From positions 1 to 49,298 of the forward strand of contig CALXPT010000012.1 of the NCBI GenBank assembly GCA_944390355.1: DNA of 49,298 nt, in the 5' to 3' direction. The notes beneath the pieces are model-generated. The model was not told the DNA's origin. It saw only the letters and a program-made list of their open reading frames with translations, and did no database searches. Within the stretch, counting starts at the first letter, position 1. The number at the start of each line of letters is the position of its first letter. Below are positions 34,871 to 43,151 of this stretch, piece after piece. Made by a program: the position numbers and the translations under genes. This DNA comes from an uncultured Alphaproteobacteria bacterium (GTDB lineage Bacteria > Pseudomonadota > Alphaproteobacteria > RF32 > CAG-239).

Positions 34871-35716
34871 CTACCTCACAAATTTAAGATTAAAATAACT
34901 AATCCCTTCATTTTGCAGCAATAATGCCCCAAAGCACTCCTCTTCGGAGAGATGGACAAGTTCGGTAGCCCCTTTCATTCTTTCCGTCCAAGGTAGTTTA
35001 TCTAATTCGGCAAACCGCTCTAACATAAAATTAACCGCACCGAATTTATCAAAATTCTCGATTTTTTCTAAGCGTTTCACATAGGCCAACATCCATAAAT
35101 AGGCTGATAAATAAGACGAACGATATTGCGCGCGCAACTCTTTATCTTTAGGGTTGGAAAACATTCCATTTTTATTCAAAAGCCCCAAGACCGGCAAGAC
35201 TTCTGCATTAATATTTTTGATAGCGTCTATATGCTTTTCATTTTCAATATCCATAAGATAGTGAGGGAGCAACTCAGCAAAACCTTCACCAAGACAGCCC
35301 ATTTTTTGAAAATATGCTCCGTGAACAACGTGGGAAAGCTCATGTACCAAACCTATTTTTTGCTCATTGTCAGGCTTTTTTGTAAACCCTTTTTCAAACC
35401 AAACTTCATCCACCGCTAAGGCTTTGGTATAAACATCATCCAAATCGGCATTGATTCCGCACATCCCTTTAGGAAAAGGGCAAGTGGTTAAAGATTGAAA
35501 AACCTCCCCTTGCGGCAAGACCACAAAACCGAAAATAGGCTTTTTAATATAATTCAACGGCAAAGCGGCAACTTCCTTGGCATACCCATCCAAAACCGCC
35601 ACAAAAGCCTTTCCGCAATCAGAATTATTGTACTTCTGCACCATATCGGGCAACATCGCCAAACGCAAAAATTCACCAGCGTCTACAACTTCAAAAGCCA
35701 AATCTTTAATTTTCAA
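34871..35716 (-). CDS. Putative zinc metallopeptidase (HExxH)
   Basis: The 281-residue protein has a zinc-binding HELSH motif at 125-129 (GLVHELSHVVHG). Glutamates follow in GCLGEGFAELL (E144, E148), one of which could be the third ligand of a gluzincin-type site. There is no signal peptide, so it appears cytoplasmic. The start is inferred as TTG at 35716 because GGGGAGAAAAG lies at ideal spacing and no ATG fits; a TTG start would lower expression. The family is not identified. The substrate is unknown, and the preceding 120 residues (PIFGFVVLPQGEVFQ, PFPKGMCGINAD) give no further clue. Confidence 0.6.
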   Translation of the reverse strand: MKIKDLAFEVVDAGEFLRLAMLPDMVQKYNNSDCGKAFVAVLDGYAKEVAALPLNYIKKPIFGFVVLPQGEVFQSLTTCPFPKGMCGINADLDDVYTKALAVDEVWFEKGFTKKPDNEQKIGLVHELSHVVHGAYFQKMGCLGEGFAELLPHYLMDIENEKHIDAIKNINAEVLPVLGLLNKNGMFSNPKDKELRAQYRSSYLSAYLWMLAYVKRLEKIENFDKFGAVNFMLERFAELDKLPWTERMKGATELVHLSEEECFGALLLQNEGISYFNLKFVR

Positions 35717-35747
35717 AACTTTTCTCCCCAAAAACAAATGGCAGTTA

Positions 35748-36221
35748 TTACAGTAACTTTCTTTTGCGATATTTAAGATTTCTGTAGCCTAGTTTTTCAT
35801 ATAAATTATTTGCTTCGTTATTAAAAGTAAAAACATCAAGTTCAATCGACTTAATATTTTTTGAAATTAAATATTTCTCGGCTTCAGCAATCAGAGCTTG
35901 CGCAATTCCTTGCCGACGATAATTTTCATCAACACATAAATCACCGATATATCCAAAGTCAGGATACACAAAAAACTCTTTTGAACAATCATGCAAATAG
36001 AGGGTTAAATAACCGACTATTCTTTTATTTTCGTCACAAGCTTTAAACACTTCGGCGTATTCATCATCTATAACATTTTTTATATATTCAGCATTATTTG
36101 AGAGTGCACATTTACGAAAATAGGTTGGCTCTTTTTCTTGATGAAGCTCCCCGCTCTGCCGCGCCAAATTAGCAATTTCCTCAACATCTTCATATTTTGC
36201 AAGGCTTATTTCATACCCCAT
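35748..36221 (-). CDS. GNAT-family N-acetyltransferase
   Basis: The 157-residue protein has the GNAT fold order. The N-terminal strand and helix are MGYEISLAKYEDVEEIANLA. KRIVGYLTLYLHD is strand 4, GYIGDLCVDENYRRQGIAQA is motif A with the acetyl-CoA-binding R-x-x-G-x-A loop, and IKSIELDVFTFNNEANNLYE is followed by KLGY (motif B). The acceptor is unknown. The start at 36221 has AGGAATAA at good spacing; an ATG four codons upstream is an alternative. It lies 31 bases upstream of the metallopeptidase on the same strand, so the two may be cotranscribed. The gene is preceded by an odd pyrimidine-rich stretch. Confidence 0.88.
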   Translation of the reverse strand: MGYEISLAKYEDVEEIANLARQSGELHQEKEPTYFRKCALSNNAEYIKNVIDDEYAEVFKACDENKRIVGYLTLYLHDCSKEFFVYPDFGYIGDLCVDENYRRQGIAQALIAEAEKYLISKNIKSIELDVFTFNNEANNLYEKLGYRNLKYRKRKLL

Positions 36222-36339
36222 TTTATTCCTCATTTCTTTACATCACCATCCGTTACGAACACTCTATTTTCTTCCCAAATGCTTGTCAAGCAACAAAAAT
36301 ATATAAAAATTTTCCTCTTACAAAACTTTTTTCACCTGA

Positions 36340-36590
36340 AATACAACACGACCAATCTTTCTCCTCTTATCTTGCTTATCCACTCCTCCTATCTCTCATA
36401 TTATTCTCCTCCCCCTCCCCACACCATCTCTCCCTCCTTTCCTTACTCTTATTATCTTTCCTCTACCTCTACTCGCAATCCTCTCCTTCCCATGTTTCTC
36501 CTCTCTTTCCATCCCTTCCTTTACCTCCTCTCAATCCTCCCATTTATCTCTCCCACTCCACCCTGTCTCTCTTAACACCTTACCTTTAAT
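36340..36590. other. Long polypyrimidine tract (plus strand), gene-free
   Basis: About 230 bases of the plus strand are almost only C and T with scattered A; I count about four G between 36355 and 36580. The minus strand is correspondingly purine-rich with many GGAGG-like words. No palindromes or plausible coding frames were seen; open frames here arise from lack of stop codons in low-complexity sequence. It fills most of the 550-base gap between the GNAT gene and the rplL terminator. Confidence 0.8.
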
Positions 36591-36654
36591 CTTTAGATAA
36601 AATTAGCCACAGTAAAAAGATAACTACCAAACGCTACCTTTTACTTCAGCACAC

Positions 36655-36712
36655 CTTCTCGCCCTCTCGCACATCGACCACTCCTTCTCGCCACTTGCAC
36701 TTCGACTCTCCT
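36655..36712. repeat. Imperfect direct repeat, C-rich
   Basis: CCTTCTCGCC occurs at 36655 and again at 36684, each followed by similar TCGAC-containing sequence, giving two imperfect copies of about 29 bases. It lies in the right part of the same strand-biased gap. No function is evident. Confidence 0.45.
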
Positions 36713-36781
36713 AAAGCCCCATCACACATCGCTATACTCACGCGATACATCTCCTCTTTATTCCCCCCATCTATTCCAAAC

Positions 36782-36827
36782 AAAAAAAATCCCGACCAGC
36801 CACTTATCATAGCATAATCGGGATTTT
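36782..36827 (-). terminator. Terminator after rplL
   Basis: AATCCCGA and TCGGGATT form a perfect eight-pair stem. On the minus strand eight T follow. It ends the rplJ-rplL unit and so separates it transcriptionally from rpoB. Confidence 0.85.
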
Positions 36828-36864
36828 AAATTCTGATTAATTCTCAGAAAACTAAAAAGAAGAA

Positions 36865-37233
36865 TTACTTCAATTCAACTTTAGCACCAGCTTCTTCAAG
36901 TTTCTTCTTGATTTCTTCAGCTTCAGCCTTAGCAACACCTTCTTTAACAGTTTTAGGAGCACCATCAACCAAATCTTTAGCTTCTTTCAAGCCCAATTGA
37001 GTGATAGCACGGATTTCTTTAATAACATTAATCTTGTTAGCACCAGCTTCAGCAAGAACGACTGTGAATTCGTCTTTTTCTTCAGCAGCGGCAGCACCAC
37101 CAGCAGCACCGGCAACAGCAACGGCAGCAGCGGCAGAAACTCCCCATTTTTCTTCCAACATTTTAGCAAGATCAGCAGCTTCCATAACGGTAAGAGCTGA
37201 CAATTCATCAACTAACTTGGCTAAATCGGCCAT
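36865..37233 (-). CDS. rplL: 50S ribosomal protein L7/L12
   Basis: This is the stalk protein, present as multiple dimers on L10, that recruits translational GTPases. The 122-residue product has an N-terminal dimerisation domain ([20 protein letters not shown]), an Ala/Gly-rich hinge at about residues 33-50, and the C-terminal factor-binding domain ([40 protein letters not shown]). The length is normal. It follows rplJ by 123 bases and is closed by a strong terminator; rpoB no longer follows it. Confidence 0.98.
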   Translation of the reverse strand: MADLAKLVDELSALTVMEAADLAKMLEEKWGVSAAAAVAVAGAAGGAAAAEEKDEFTVVLAEAGANKINVIKEIRAITQLGLKEAKDLVDGAPKTVKEGVAKAEAEEIKKKLEEAGAKVELK

Positions 37234-37356
37234 AATTTTTCTCCAAAAAATAAATTAAATCTAAAAAATTTTCAAAAATCACAAAATTTTGCTCTTAACT
37301 TAGGCTCTATCCTCAAGCGCGAAACCTTAAGCCCACACGCTTGAAAGACCAAAAGA

Positions 37357-37839
37357 CTAAGCAGCTTCTTTTTCGCTGTAAGCTTTTGCAAGGCGAGCCA
37401 ATTGAGCTCCCGGAGCTTGCAAAAGACCGATAATTTTGGCGCGCAGTTCGTCCATAGAAGGAATGCTTGCCAAAGTTTTGATATCGTTAACGGAAAGAAC
37501 ACCGGCAGTATTAGCACCACCGACAATAACCAACTTTTCGTTATCTTTAGCGAAGTTGACACAAGCTTTGCAGGCAGAAATCGGGTCATTAGCAAAAGCA
37601 ATGGCCGTCGGACCGGTAAAGAGGTCGGCAATACCTTCAAACTTCGTGCCTTTAAGAGCAAGACGAGTAATGCGATTTTTAGTAACCTTAAAACCAGCAC
37701 CAGCTTCTCTGATTTTATCTCTGAGTTCAGAAACTTCTTTAACAGTCAAGCCCTTGTAGTGAGCAACGACAATGAGTTCAGAACCAGAAAGCAATTCATT
37801 CAATTCGCTGAGCAACTGAGATTTTTCTTCGCGATTCAC
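37357..37839 (-). CDS. rplJ: 50S ribosomal protein L10
   Basis: L10 anchors the L7/L12 dimers to 23S rRNA and represses its own operon by binding its leader. The 160-residue protein begins at a GTG with GGAGACAACAA upstream. It contains SELIVVAHYKGLTVKEVSEL and GGANTAGVLSVNDIKTLASI. Length and motifs are normal for the family, including a C-terminal helix for L7/L12 binding. A 580-base gap to rplA contains a promoter and an L10-leader-like RNA, so regulation is retained although the operon is split. Confidence 0.97.
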   Translation of the reverse strand: MNREEKSQLLSELNELLSGSELIVVAHYKGLTVKEVSELRDKIREAGAGFKVTKNRITRLALKGTKFEGIADLFTGPTAIAFANDPISACKACVNFAKDNEKLVIVGGANTAGVLSVNDIKTLASIPSMDELRAKIIGLLQAPGAQLARLAKAYSEKEAA

Positions 37840-38120
37840 TTGTTGTCTCCAATTTTAAGCACCACTCACAAACAAAGTTCCCACACATTTCACTCAAACC
37901 TCTCTTACAAAACAATATCTTGTTTTATAAAACAGAATTCAACTCTTTCCAAATAGCTCCATTTTTTTTCAAACAGAACATACATTCTGAAAGACAAAAT
38001 GCATAAACAGAACATCGCAAGAGCAATGCCATTTTTTTTACACAATTGCAAGGCCGCAAAACCGCAACCAAGCAAGACCTAATCTGTCCAGGAGAAAAAA
38101 GACATTTATAGAAAAAATTC

Positions 38121-38240
38121 TCTACTCCCGTCTGCGTAGGATATTTAAGAAAAGCATTTGATAAAGCTCCATTTTTAAGACCAATGTCTTAACTCCCAAG
38201 CCTTTATCCCAAACGCCCGCCACCTACGGTCTTGGACAGT
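38121..38240 (-). promoter_or_regulatory. L10-leader-like autoregulatory RNA
   Basis: On the minus strand, ACCGTAGGTGGCGGGCG near the 5' side and TCCTACGCAGACGGGAG near the 3' side are recognisable elements of the ribosomal-protein L10 leader of alphaproteobacteria. CCGTAGG pairs with CCTACGC-side sequence. It lies between the rplJ promoter and rplJ, as expected for L10-L12 feedback control. The assignment is from memory of the family and was not searched. Confidence 0.7.
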
Positions 38241-38263
38241 TCTAAAAAGCAATTACGCCACAA

Positions 38264-38292
38264 TAGATAAAACAAATTTATAACCATGTCAA
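38264..38292 (-). promoter_or_regulatory. Promoter of rplJ-rplL
   Basis: On the minus strand TTGACA and TATCTA are separated by 17 bases. It is placed just before the L10 leader. It lies inside the loop of a long inverted repeat (AAAAAGCAATTA / TAATTGCTTTTT) that could act as the rplKA terminator. Confidence 0.7.
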
Positions 38293-38420
38293 CAATAATT
38301 GCTTTTTGAGTTGGGAAGGACGCCAAACAAACGCCCCTCCCCAAACTTTCAAACAAAGACGCAGTCGAAAAACATAAAATACCAAAGAGGCATAACACCG
38401 ACCGCACCTTTTACCCAACA

Positions 38421-39104
38421 CTAGAGTTGAGTTGCATCAACCTTAACACCGACACCCATGGTACTGCTCAAAGAAATTTTCTTAACATAAGTACCTTTAG
38501 CACCGGCCGGTTTAGCTTTGATAATGGCATCCATAAATGCTTTAGCATTATCATAAATTTTATCTTCAGAAAAGCTAGCTTTAGCAACACCGGCATGAAC
38601 AATACCGTTTTTCTCAACACGATATTGAACTTCACCGGCCTTAGCTTTAGCAACTGCATTGGCAACATCGGCAGTAACCGTGCCGAGTTTCGGGTTTGGC
38701 ATCAAGCCTTTCGGCCCCAAAACGCGAGCAACTTTACCGGCCAACCCCATCATATCAGGGGTTGCGATGCATCTGTCGAAATCAATTTTACCGCTCAAAA
38801 TAGAGTCGATAAGGTTTTCGGCACCAACCAAATCAGCACCGGCAGCTTTAGCTTCATCAGCCTTTTCGCCTCTTGCCAAAACAGCAACGCGAACGGTTTT
38901 ACCGTTTCCGTGTGGAAGAGCGCAAACACCGCGCACCATTTGGTCGGCATATTTCGGATCAACACCGAGGTTAACTGCCAAATCAATTGTTTCGTCAAAT
39001 TTTGCGGTAGCATTTTCTTTAACGATTTTAACAGCTTCTTTCAAAGAATAAGACTTTGTTTTATCAACTGTTTTATAAGCGTTTACAATTCTTTTTCCAG
39101 TCAT
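38421..39104 (-). CDS. rplA: 50S ribosomal protein L1
   Basis: L1 forms the mobile L1 stalk that helps release deacylated tRNA. The 227-residue protein starts at the ATG at 39104 (TGGAGTAAGACT upstream), the normal family start [11 protein letters not shown]. It contains [32 protein letters not shown] and the L1 signature region [15 protein letters not shown]. It follows rplK by four bases, so the two are coupled. In many bacteria L1 represses rplKA by binding the leader. Downstream, the ancestral neighbour rplJ starts after 580 bases. Confidence 0.97.
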   Translation of the reverse strand: MTGKRIVNAYKTVDKTKSYSLKEAVKIVKENATAKFDETIDLAVNLGVDPKYADQMVRGVCALPHGNGKTVRVAVLARGEKADEAKAAGADLVGAENLIDSILSGKIDFDRCIATPDMMGLAGKVARVLGPKGLMPNPKLGTVTADVANAVAKAKAGEVQYRVEKNGIVHAGVAKASFSEDKIYDNAKAFMDAIIKAKPAGAKGTYVKKISLSSTMGVGVKVDATQL

Positions 39105-39108
39105 AGTC

Positions 39109-39546
39109 TTACTCCACAACCTTAATGCCCATAGAAACGGCTTGACCTTTAACCATATTCATAGCAGATTCAACTGTAGAACAGTTCAAATCCGGCAATT
39201 TGGTGGTAGCAATTTCTTTAACCTGAGCCATAGTAATTTGACCGGCAAAAGTTTTCCCCGGTTCTTTAGAAGCAGACTTAACATTAGCCGCTTTTTTAAT
39301 GAAATAAGAAACCGGAGGAAGTTTTGTAACGAAAACAAAAGACTTATCCTCATAAGCGGTAATAATAACCGGCACGGGAATCCCCGGTTCCATTTTTTGC
39401 GTAGCAGCATTAAACTGTTTGCAGAAATCCATAATATTCAAGCCTTTTTGCCCCAAAGCAGGACCAACCGGAGGAGAAGGGTTAGCTTTTCCCGCCGGAA
39501 TTTGAAGCTTGATTAAACCTAAAATTTTCTTTTTAGACTTAGCCAT
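39109..39546 (-). CDS. rplK: 50S ribosomal protein L11
   Basis: L11 binds the GTPase-associated centre of 23S rRNA and is needed for stringent-response activation. The 145-residue protein has the N-terminal [20 protein letters not shown] and [17 protein letters not shown], containing the conserved prolines of the thiostrepton-binding region, and the C-terminal RNA-binding domain. The length is normal. Its stop is four bases from the rplA start. Upstream, a promoter and hairpin leader lie where nusG would normally precede; here nusG is 2.7 kb away. Confidence 0.97.
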   Translation of the reverse strand: MAKSKKKILGLIKLQIPAGKANPSPPVGPALGQKGLNIMDFCKQFNAATQKMEPGIPVPVIITAYEDKSFVFVTKLPPVSYFIKKAANVKSASKEPGKTFAGQITMAQVKEIATTKLPDLNCSTVESAMNMVKGQAVSMGIKVVE

Positions 39547-39628
39547 TTCAAAAACCTCTTTAATAGGATCGTGGTTGAATTAGACGATGGCTCGCCTCCC
39601 ACGAAATTACGTTAAAATACAAGATTCG

Positions 39629-39661
39629 CTCTTAAGTACAGATACAAATCCCCCTTAAGAG
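39629..39661 (-). promoter_or_regulatory. Leader hairpin upstream of rplK
   Basis: CTCTTAAG and CTTAAGAG form a perfect eight-pair stem with a 17-base loop just downstream of the rplK promoter. It could be the L1-binding or another leader structure of the rplKA unit. Confidence 0.45.
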
Positions 39662-39668
39662 TCGCTTT

Positions 39669-39696
39669 TATATACCACAATAATTTTATTTTACAA
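39669..39696 (-). promoter_or_regulatory. Candidate promoter of rplKA
   Basis: On the minus strand TTGTAA and TATATA are separated by 16 bases, about 125 bases before rplK. It is the best match in the gap; an 18-base spacing to TATAAA is an alternative. Confidence 0.5.
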
Positions 39697-39780
39697 GTAT
39701 TTTTTCGCAAAAAAATCAAAAAAAGGGCTGAACAGATTCATTTCAGCCCATTTTTGCAATTATAATTCTGTCTAAAAAGA

Positions 39781-40659
39781 CTAATGGTGCATTCTCTCCT
39801 CGCGTTCTCTTGACAATCTTTCCTGTATGATATGATTGATGTTTTGCTCGCGGCCGTTGCGAACTTTTTGTTGCGGCTTTGCGGGAGCTTTCTTTTGCCG
39901 CCCCTCAGCAATTGTTTTTCCGTTACGCAAAGACTTAACATCATCATTGGTAATCCAGTAAATAGATTTTTTTGCAGATTGTGATTTATCATCACTTTTG
40001 ATGGATGTATTAATGGCTGCATTCGCACCGCGCAGCTTTTGTATTTTGGAGTTATCATCGCTGCTGCCTTTATCCACGCCATCAACCTGCTTATTATTAT
40101 CTTGTTTTCCTCTGGCCTTTTCTTCGTCTTCTTTTTGTTGCTGATTTTCGGGGCAATCGCTGGGCATGGGCACCAATCCGACATCTTGCCACACATCGCT
40201 GATATCTTCTTTTTTTCCGGTTTCGATAATACGTTCAAGCTTTTGCACGCCGCTGTCTATTATCGTTTTAACCGTTCCCCACTGCTGCAAAGCCAAATCC
40301 ACAAACTCCAAATCCTGTTCAAGCAAGCTTTTCTTTTGCCGAGGATTTTGCATTTGCGATGCGGTATTGCCTCCTTGCGCTTTATTGACTTTGCTTTGCA
40401 AAATTTTTCTTTTGGCAAGCAACACTTTGCGGATAACATTCATTTTTTTGCTGGCATGTTGAGCTTTTGGCAGCATCAATTTAACTTTCTGCAAATAAGG
40501 AATGTCTTTATAAACCTCGCTGCGATTTTTTTTATCTTCGGGAGAAAAATAAAATTGGCTCAAATCGCTGTCTCGCCCGATTGCATCATTTTTCCTCTGG
40601 ACGTGAGAATTTTCCATCGCCTCATCCGCCGCCGCATTTTGATTTTCTTTTTCAGTCAT
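39781..40659 (-). CDS. Hypothetical highly charged, probably disordered protein
   Basis: The 292-residue protein starts at the ATG at 40659 with GGAGGATAAT directly upstream, one of the best ribosome binding sites in the window. It has no signal or membrane helix. An Asn/Gln/Lys/Asp/Glu-rich sequence with long polar stretches suggests disorder. A more ordered helical segment lies at about residues 50-150 (YLQKVKLMLPKAQHASKKMN; LLEQDLEFVDLALQQWG). The C terminus is basic and ends LSREREERMHH. The family is not recognised. It is divergent from the next gene and inserted between rplK and nusG. Confidence 0.65.
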   Translation of the reverse strand: MTEKENQNAAADEAMENSHVQRKNDAIGRDSDLSQFYFSPEDKKNRSEVYKDIPYLQKVKLMLPKAQHASKKMNVIRKVLLAKRKILQSKVNKAQGGNTASQMQNPRQKKSLLEQDLEFVDLALQQWGTVKTIIDSGVQKLERIIETGKKEDISDVWQDVGLVPMPSDCPENQQQKEDEEKARGKQDNNKQVDGVDKGSSDDNSKIQKLRGANAAINTSIKSDDKSQSAKKSIYWITNDDVKSLRNGKTIAEGRQKKAPAKPQQKVRNGREQNINHIIQERLSREREERMHH

Positions 40660-40751
40660 ATTATCCTCCGCCAAATCCGCCGACTTAACAATACCATACC
40701 ACATTTTTGACAAAAAATCAAAATAAAAATCGCCCCTTACACACAAAACAC

Positions 40752-40779
40752 TTTACAAAAACAAAAATTATGTTATACA
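40752..40779 (+). promoter_or_regulatory. Candidate promoter of the 40820 gene
   Basis: TTTACA and TATACA are separated by 16 bases, 41 bases before the start codon. Confidence 0.55.
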
Positions 40780-40819
40780 ATCCGCACAAACAATATAATT
40801 TTGTCAAACTAATAAATTT

Positions 40820-41638
40820 ATGCTTATGGAACAATTATTTTATTTAAGTTTAGCAGGCAATGTCGTCTTGCTCATTTTGCTCGTTGTGCTGATAATCAAA
40901 AAAACATCTCCGTCTAAGCAAACAACGCCCAAGACAAGTGATGCCCCTACTTTTGAGAAACCGCAAAACAAAACGGAAAGAAAGCAAGATTTGATAAAGG
41001 AGTCCACATCCGAGTGGCTTTATAGAGCCTCATTGGACGACGTAGCAGCTTTCATAAAAAAATCGGACTGGAAAGCTATATTCAATATTGTTAAAACCTT
41101 TATAAAGAGAGCAGGCTCCCAACATGACAAGCAAATATGGAAGATGCTGACCGACCGCTTGTGCCAAACCGAGCACCCGATATTATCAGATGAATTTATA
41201 CAAAAGCATAATTCAGAGATAATCTGGGTTGAAACCCTCGCAACAGATGAGGAAATAAAAAAAGCCGTAGCCGATAAATGGAATACGACCCAAAAAATTC
41301 CGGCTTATGTACTAAGAAAAAATCGTCAGCTTGTCGGTTTTGCGCTTAGTCAAAAACTTATCATAGACGGCACAACATCACTCTTGGTCTATGCCTCTCA
41401 TATCGGCAATATTGTGAAAAGTTGGCGCAAATCGCTGTTAACCAAAACCGACAGCAAACTTGTTGAAAAACATTTCGATACCTTAAATTCAATGATGGAA
41501 GAGGCCGATGTTCCGCAAATCCGCTTCAAACACTGGATGATTTCCACCGGTGATTACGATGGATATAATATTAATCATCCCAAACGCTACACCTATTATG
41601 AAGACGATGATTGTTCATTGATTCTGGCTAAACTTTAA
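40820..41638 (+). CDS. Hypothetical membrane-anchored protein
   Basis: The 272-residue protein has one N-terminal transmembrane helix at about residues 8-27 (LSLAGNVVLLILLVVLIIKK), a basic and Thr/Pro-rich linker to about residue 60, then a soluble domain. The latter begins as helices (ASLDDVAAFIKKSDWKAIFN) and continues with an alpha/beta part (LVGFALSQKLIIDGTTSLLV) and an acidic end (YYEDDDCSLILAKL). The family is not recognised. The start follows AATAAATTTATG with no Shine-Dalgarno sequence; a second ATG lies two codons later. It is transcribed divergently from the charged protein and ends at a terminator shared with mscL. Confidence 0.7.
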   Translation: MLMEQLFYLSLAGNVVLLILLVVLIIKKTSPSKQTTPKTSDAPTFEKPQNKTERKQDLIKESTSEWLYRASLDDVAAFIKKSDWKAIFNIVKTFIKRAGSQHDKQIWKMLTDRLCQTEHPILSDEFIQKHNSEIIWVETLATDEEIKKAVADKWNTTQKIPAYVLRKNRQLVGFALSQKLIIDGTTSLLVYASHIGNIVKSWRKSLLTKTDSKLVEKHFDTLNSMMEEADVPQIRFKHWMISTGDYDGYNINHPKRYTYYEDDDCSLILAKL

Positions 41639-41644
41639 GAAAAA

Positions 41645-41678
41645 AAAGCAAACGGAGGTTTTTACACCTCCGTTTTTC
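41645..41678. terminator. Bidirectional terminator between the 40820 gene and mscL
   Basis: AACGGAGGT and ACCTCCGTT form a perfect nine-pair stem with a six-base loop, A-rich on the left and T-rich on the right. Confidence 0.85.
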
Positions 41679-41699
41679 AATTTCTGCAAACCCCAAAGC

Positions 41700-42182
41700 C
41701 TACTTTTTCAAATCGCTAGTGCAGTTCGGGCATTTAACCGCCGCCTCCGGAATTTCCGAACAGCAATAAGGACAAGTCTTGGTTTTCGGCGCAGCCTTGG
41801 CCGCGTCTTGCGCCTCTTTTTTATCAATTTTAGCCTGCAAATTATTAATCCCCTTAATGAGGATAAAAACCGCAAACGCCACGATAACAAAACTGATAAC
41901 CGCATTGATAAACAAACCATAATTCAGCGTAACCGCACCGGCAGCCTGAGCAGCAGCCAAAGAATTATAAGGAGCTTCGGTTGCACCGGATTTCAGCACC
42001 AAATAAAGGTTTGAAAAATCCACTTTTCCCAAGAGCAACCCGATAGGCGGCATAATCACGTCTTTTACGAGTGAGTCGACAATTTTCCCGAACGCCGCAC
42101 CGATAATAATACCGACAGCCATATCAATCACATTGCCGCGCATGGCAAATTTTTTGAACTCATTCACAAAATTTTTCAACAT
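41700..42182 (-). CDS. mscL: Large-conductance mechanosensitive channel with C-terminal zinc ribbon
   Basis: This is the channel that releases solutes on hypo-osmotic shock. The 160-residue protein begins [20 protein letters not shown] and [20 protein letters not shown], the MscL amphipathic N-helix and first transmembrane helix, followed by [19 protein letters not shown]. The second helix is at about 89-110. Instead of ending after the cytoplasmic helix, it continues with CPYC (137-140) and CPNC (151-154), a zinc-ribbon-like module separated by [10 protein letters not shown]. It sits between rplK and nusG, outside any LPS or stress cluster. Confidence 0.93.
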   Translation of the reverse strand: MLKNFVNEFKKFAMRGNVIDMAVGIIIGAAFGKIVDSLVKDVIMPPIGLLLGKVDFSNLYLVLKSGATEAPYNSLAAAQAAGAVTLNYGLFINAVISFVIVAFAVFILIKGINNLQAKIDKKEAQDAAKAAPKTKTCPYCCSEIPEAAVKCPNCTSDLKK

Positions 42183-42203
42183 AAAACACCCCCCGCAAAC
42201 TTA

Positions 42204-42233
42204 ACAAAAAGGGCTCGAAAACCCGAACCCTTT
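42204..42233 (-). terminator. Terminator after nusG
   Basis: On the minus strand AAAGGG and CCCTTT with inner TCG/CGA pairing form a hairpin followed by TTTTTG, 20 bases after the nusG stop. It isolates secE-nusG from the genes downstream. Confidence 0.7.
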
Positions 42234-42252
42234 CAAACTAATCACCAAAAAC

Positions 42253-42786
42253 TTACTTAATTTTTTCGACTTGAGAAAACTCAAGTTCAACCGGTGTAGA
42301 GCGTCCGAAGATAGAAACCGAAACCTTAACGCGCATTTTTTCGGTATCCACATCTTCCACGAACCCGATAAAGGAAGCAAACGGTCCGTCAATAACGCGG
42401 ATTTGTTCACCGACCTCAAAATCAGCGGCAGTACGCGGCCGTTCAACACCTTCGGTCAGCTGTTTCATAATCCGCTCCACCTCGGCCTCAGTAATAGGTT
42501 GAGGTTTATTACGACTACCCAAAAAACCGCTAACGCGTGAAGTACTTTTAATAATGTGCCACACATCATCAGACATAACCATTTTCACCAGCACATAACC
42601 GGGGAAAAACTTGCGTTCGCTGCTAACCTTAGCACCTTTTTTAACATCCACGACTTCCTCAGTCGGAACCATAACATCCAAAATTTTATCTTCCAAATGC
42701 TTTTGAACAATCTGCTCTCGAATAGATTCGGCCACTTTTTTCTCCGAACCGGAGTAGACATTCACAACATACCAACGGGCTTCCAT
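42253..42786 (-). CDS. nusG: Transcription termination/antitermination protein NusG
   Basis: NusG binds RNA polymerase, promotes elongation and couples transcription to Rho or to ribosomes. The 177-residue protein starts MEARWYVVNVYSGSEKKVAE. The NGN domain is followed by a linker (ERPRTAADFEVGEQI) and the KOW domain (VRVIDGPFASFIGFVEDVD region; residues EQIRVIDGPFASF are visible). The ATG at 42786 is used rather than the TTG before it. It follows secE by three bases. The gene that normally comes next, rplK, is 2.7 kb away. Confidence 0.96.
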   Translation of the reverse strand: MEARWYVVNVYSGSEKKVAESIREQIVQKHLEDKILDVMVPTEEVVDVKKGAKVSSERKFFPGYVLVKMVMSDDVWHIIKSTSRVSGFLGSRNKPQPITEAEVERIMKQLTEGVERPRTAADFEVGEQIRVIDGPFASFIGFVEDVDTEKMRVKVSVSIFGRSTPVELEFSQVEKIK

Positions 42787-42789
42787 CAA

Positions 42790-42987
42790 CTAAACTCCCA
42801 AATCCAAAACGATTTTCACAATCCAACCCAGAATTTGATCGACAAAGAAAAAGAAGGTAGCCGCAATAGCGACCAAAACAATCACCACCAAAGAGGTCTG
42901 CATAACTTCTTTTCTGGTCGGCCAGGTAACCTTTTTAACTTCTTGTTTAACCTGTCTGAAGAACTGTATCGGACTAACTTTTGCCAT
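42790..42987 (-). CDS. secE: Preprotein translocase subunit SecE
   Basis: SecE clamps the SecY channel in the inner membrane. The short single-helix form has 65 residues from the preferred start MAKVSPIQFFRQVKQEVKKV; an ATG four codons upstream is possible. Then come TWPTRKEV, the signature amphipathic motif, and one transmembrane helix (SLVVIVLVAIAATFFFFVDQ). Its stop is three bases from the nusG start. The tRNA-Trp gene that often precedes secE is present in the window but six kilobases upstream. Confidence 0.95.
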   Translation of the reverse strand: MAKVSPIQFFRQVKQEVKKVTWPTRKEVMQTSLVVIVLVAIAATFFFFVDQILGWIVKIVLDLGV

Positions 42988-43151
42988 GAACTTATCCATA
43001 AAATAAAAACCACAAACGACAGACGCCTGACAACAAAGCCAACGCGTCCACCCAATGACGACAACATATTAAATTATTTTAGATATGTCAATAACTATAT
43101 TTCCATAATGAAATAAATAATCCCCCGCCGCCGCCCCGACCAAGCGCAGGA

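Noticed and set aside
36138-36589. Two overlapping plus-strand frames of 130-145 codons rich in Ser, Leu and Pro
   Set aside because: They fall in the polypyrimidine tract, where stop codons are rare by composition. The translations are low complexity and start inside the GNAT gene.
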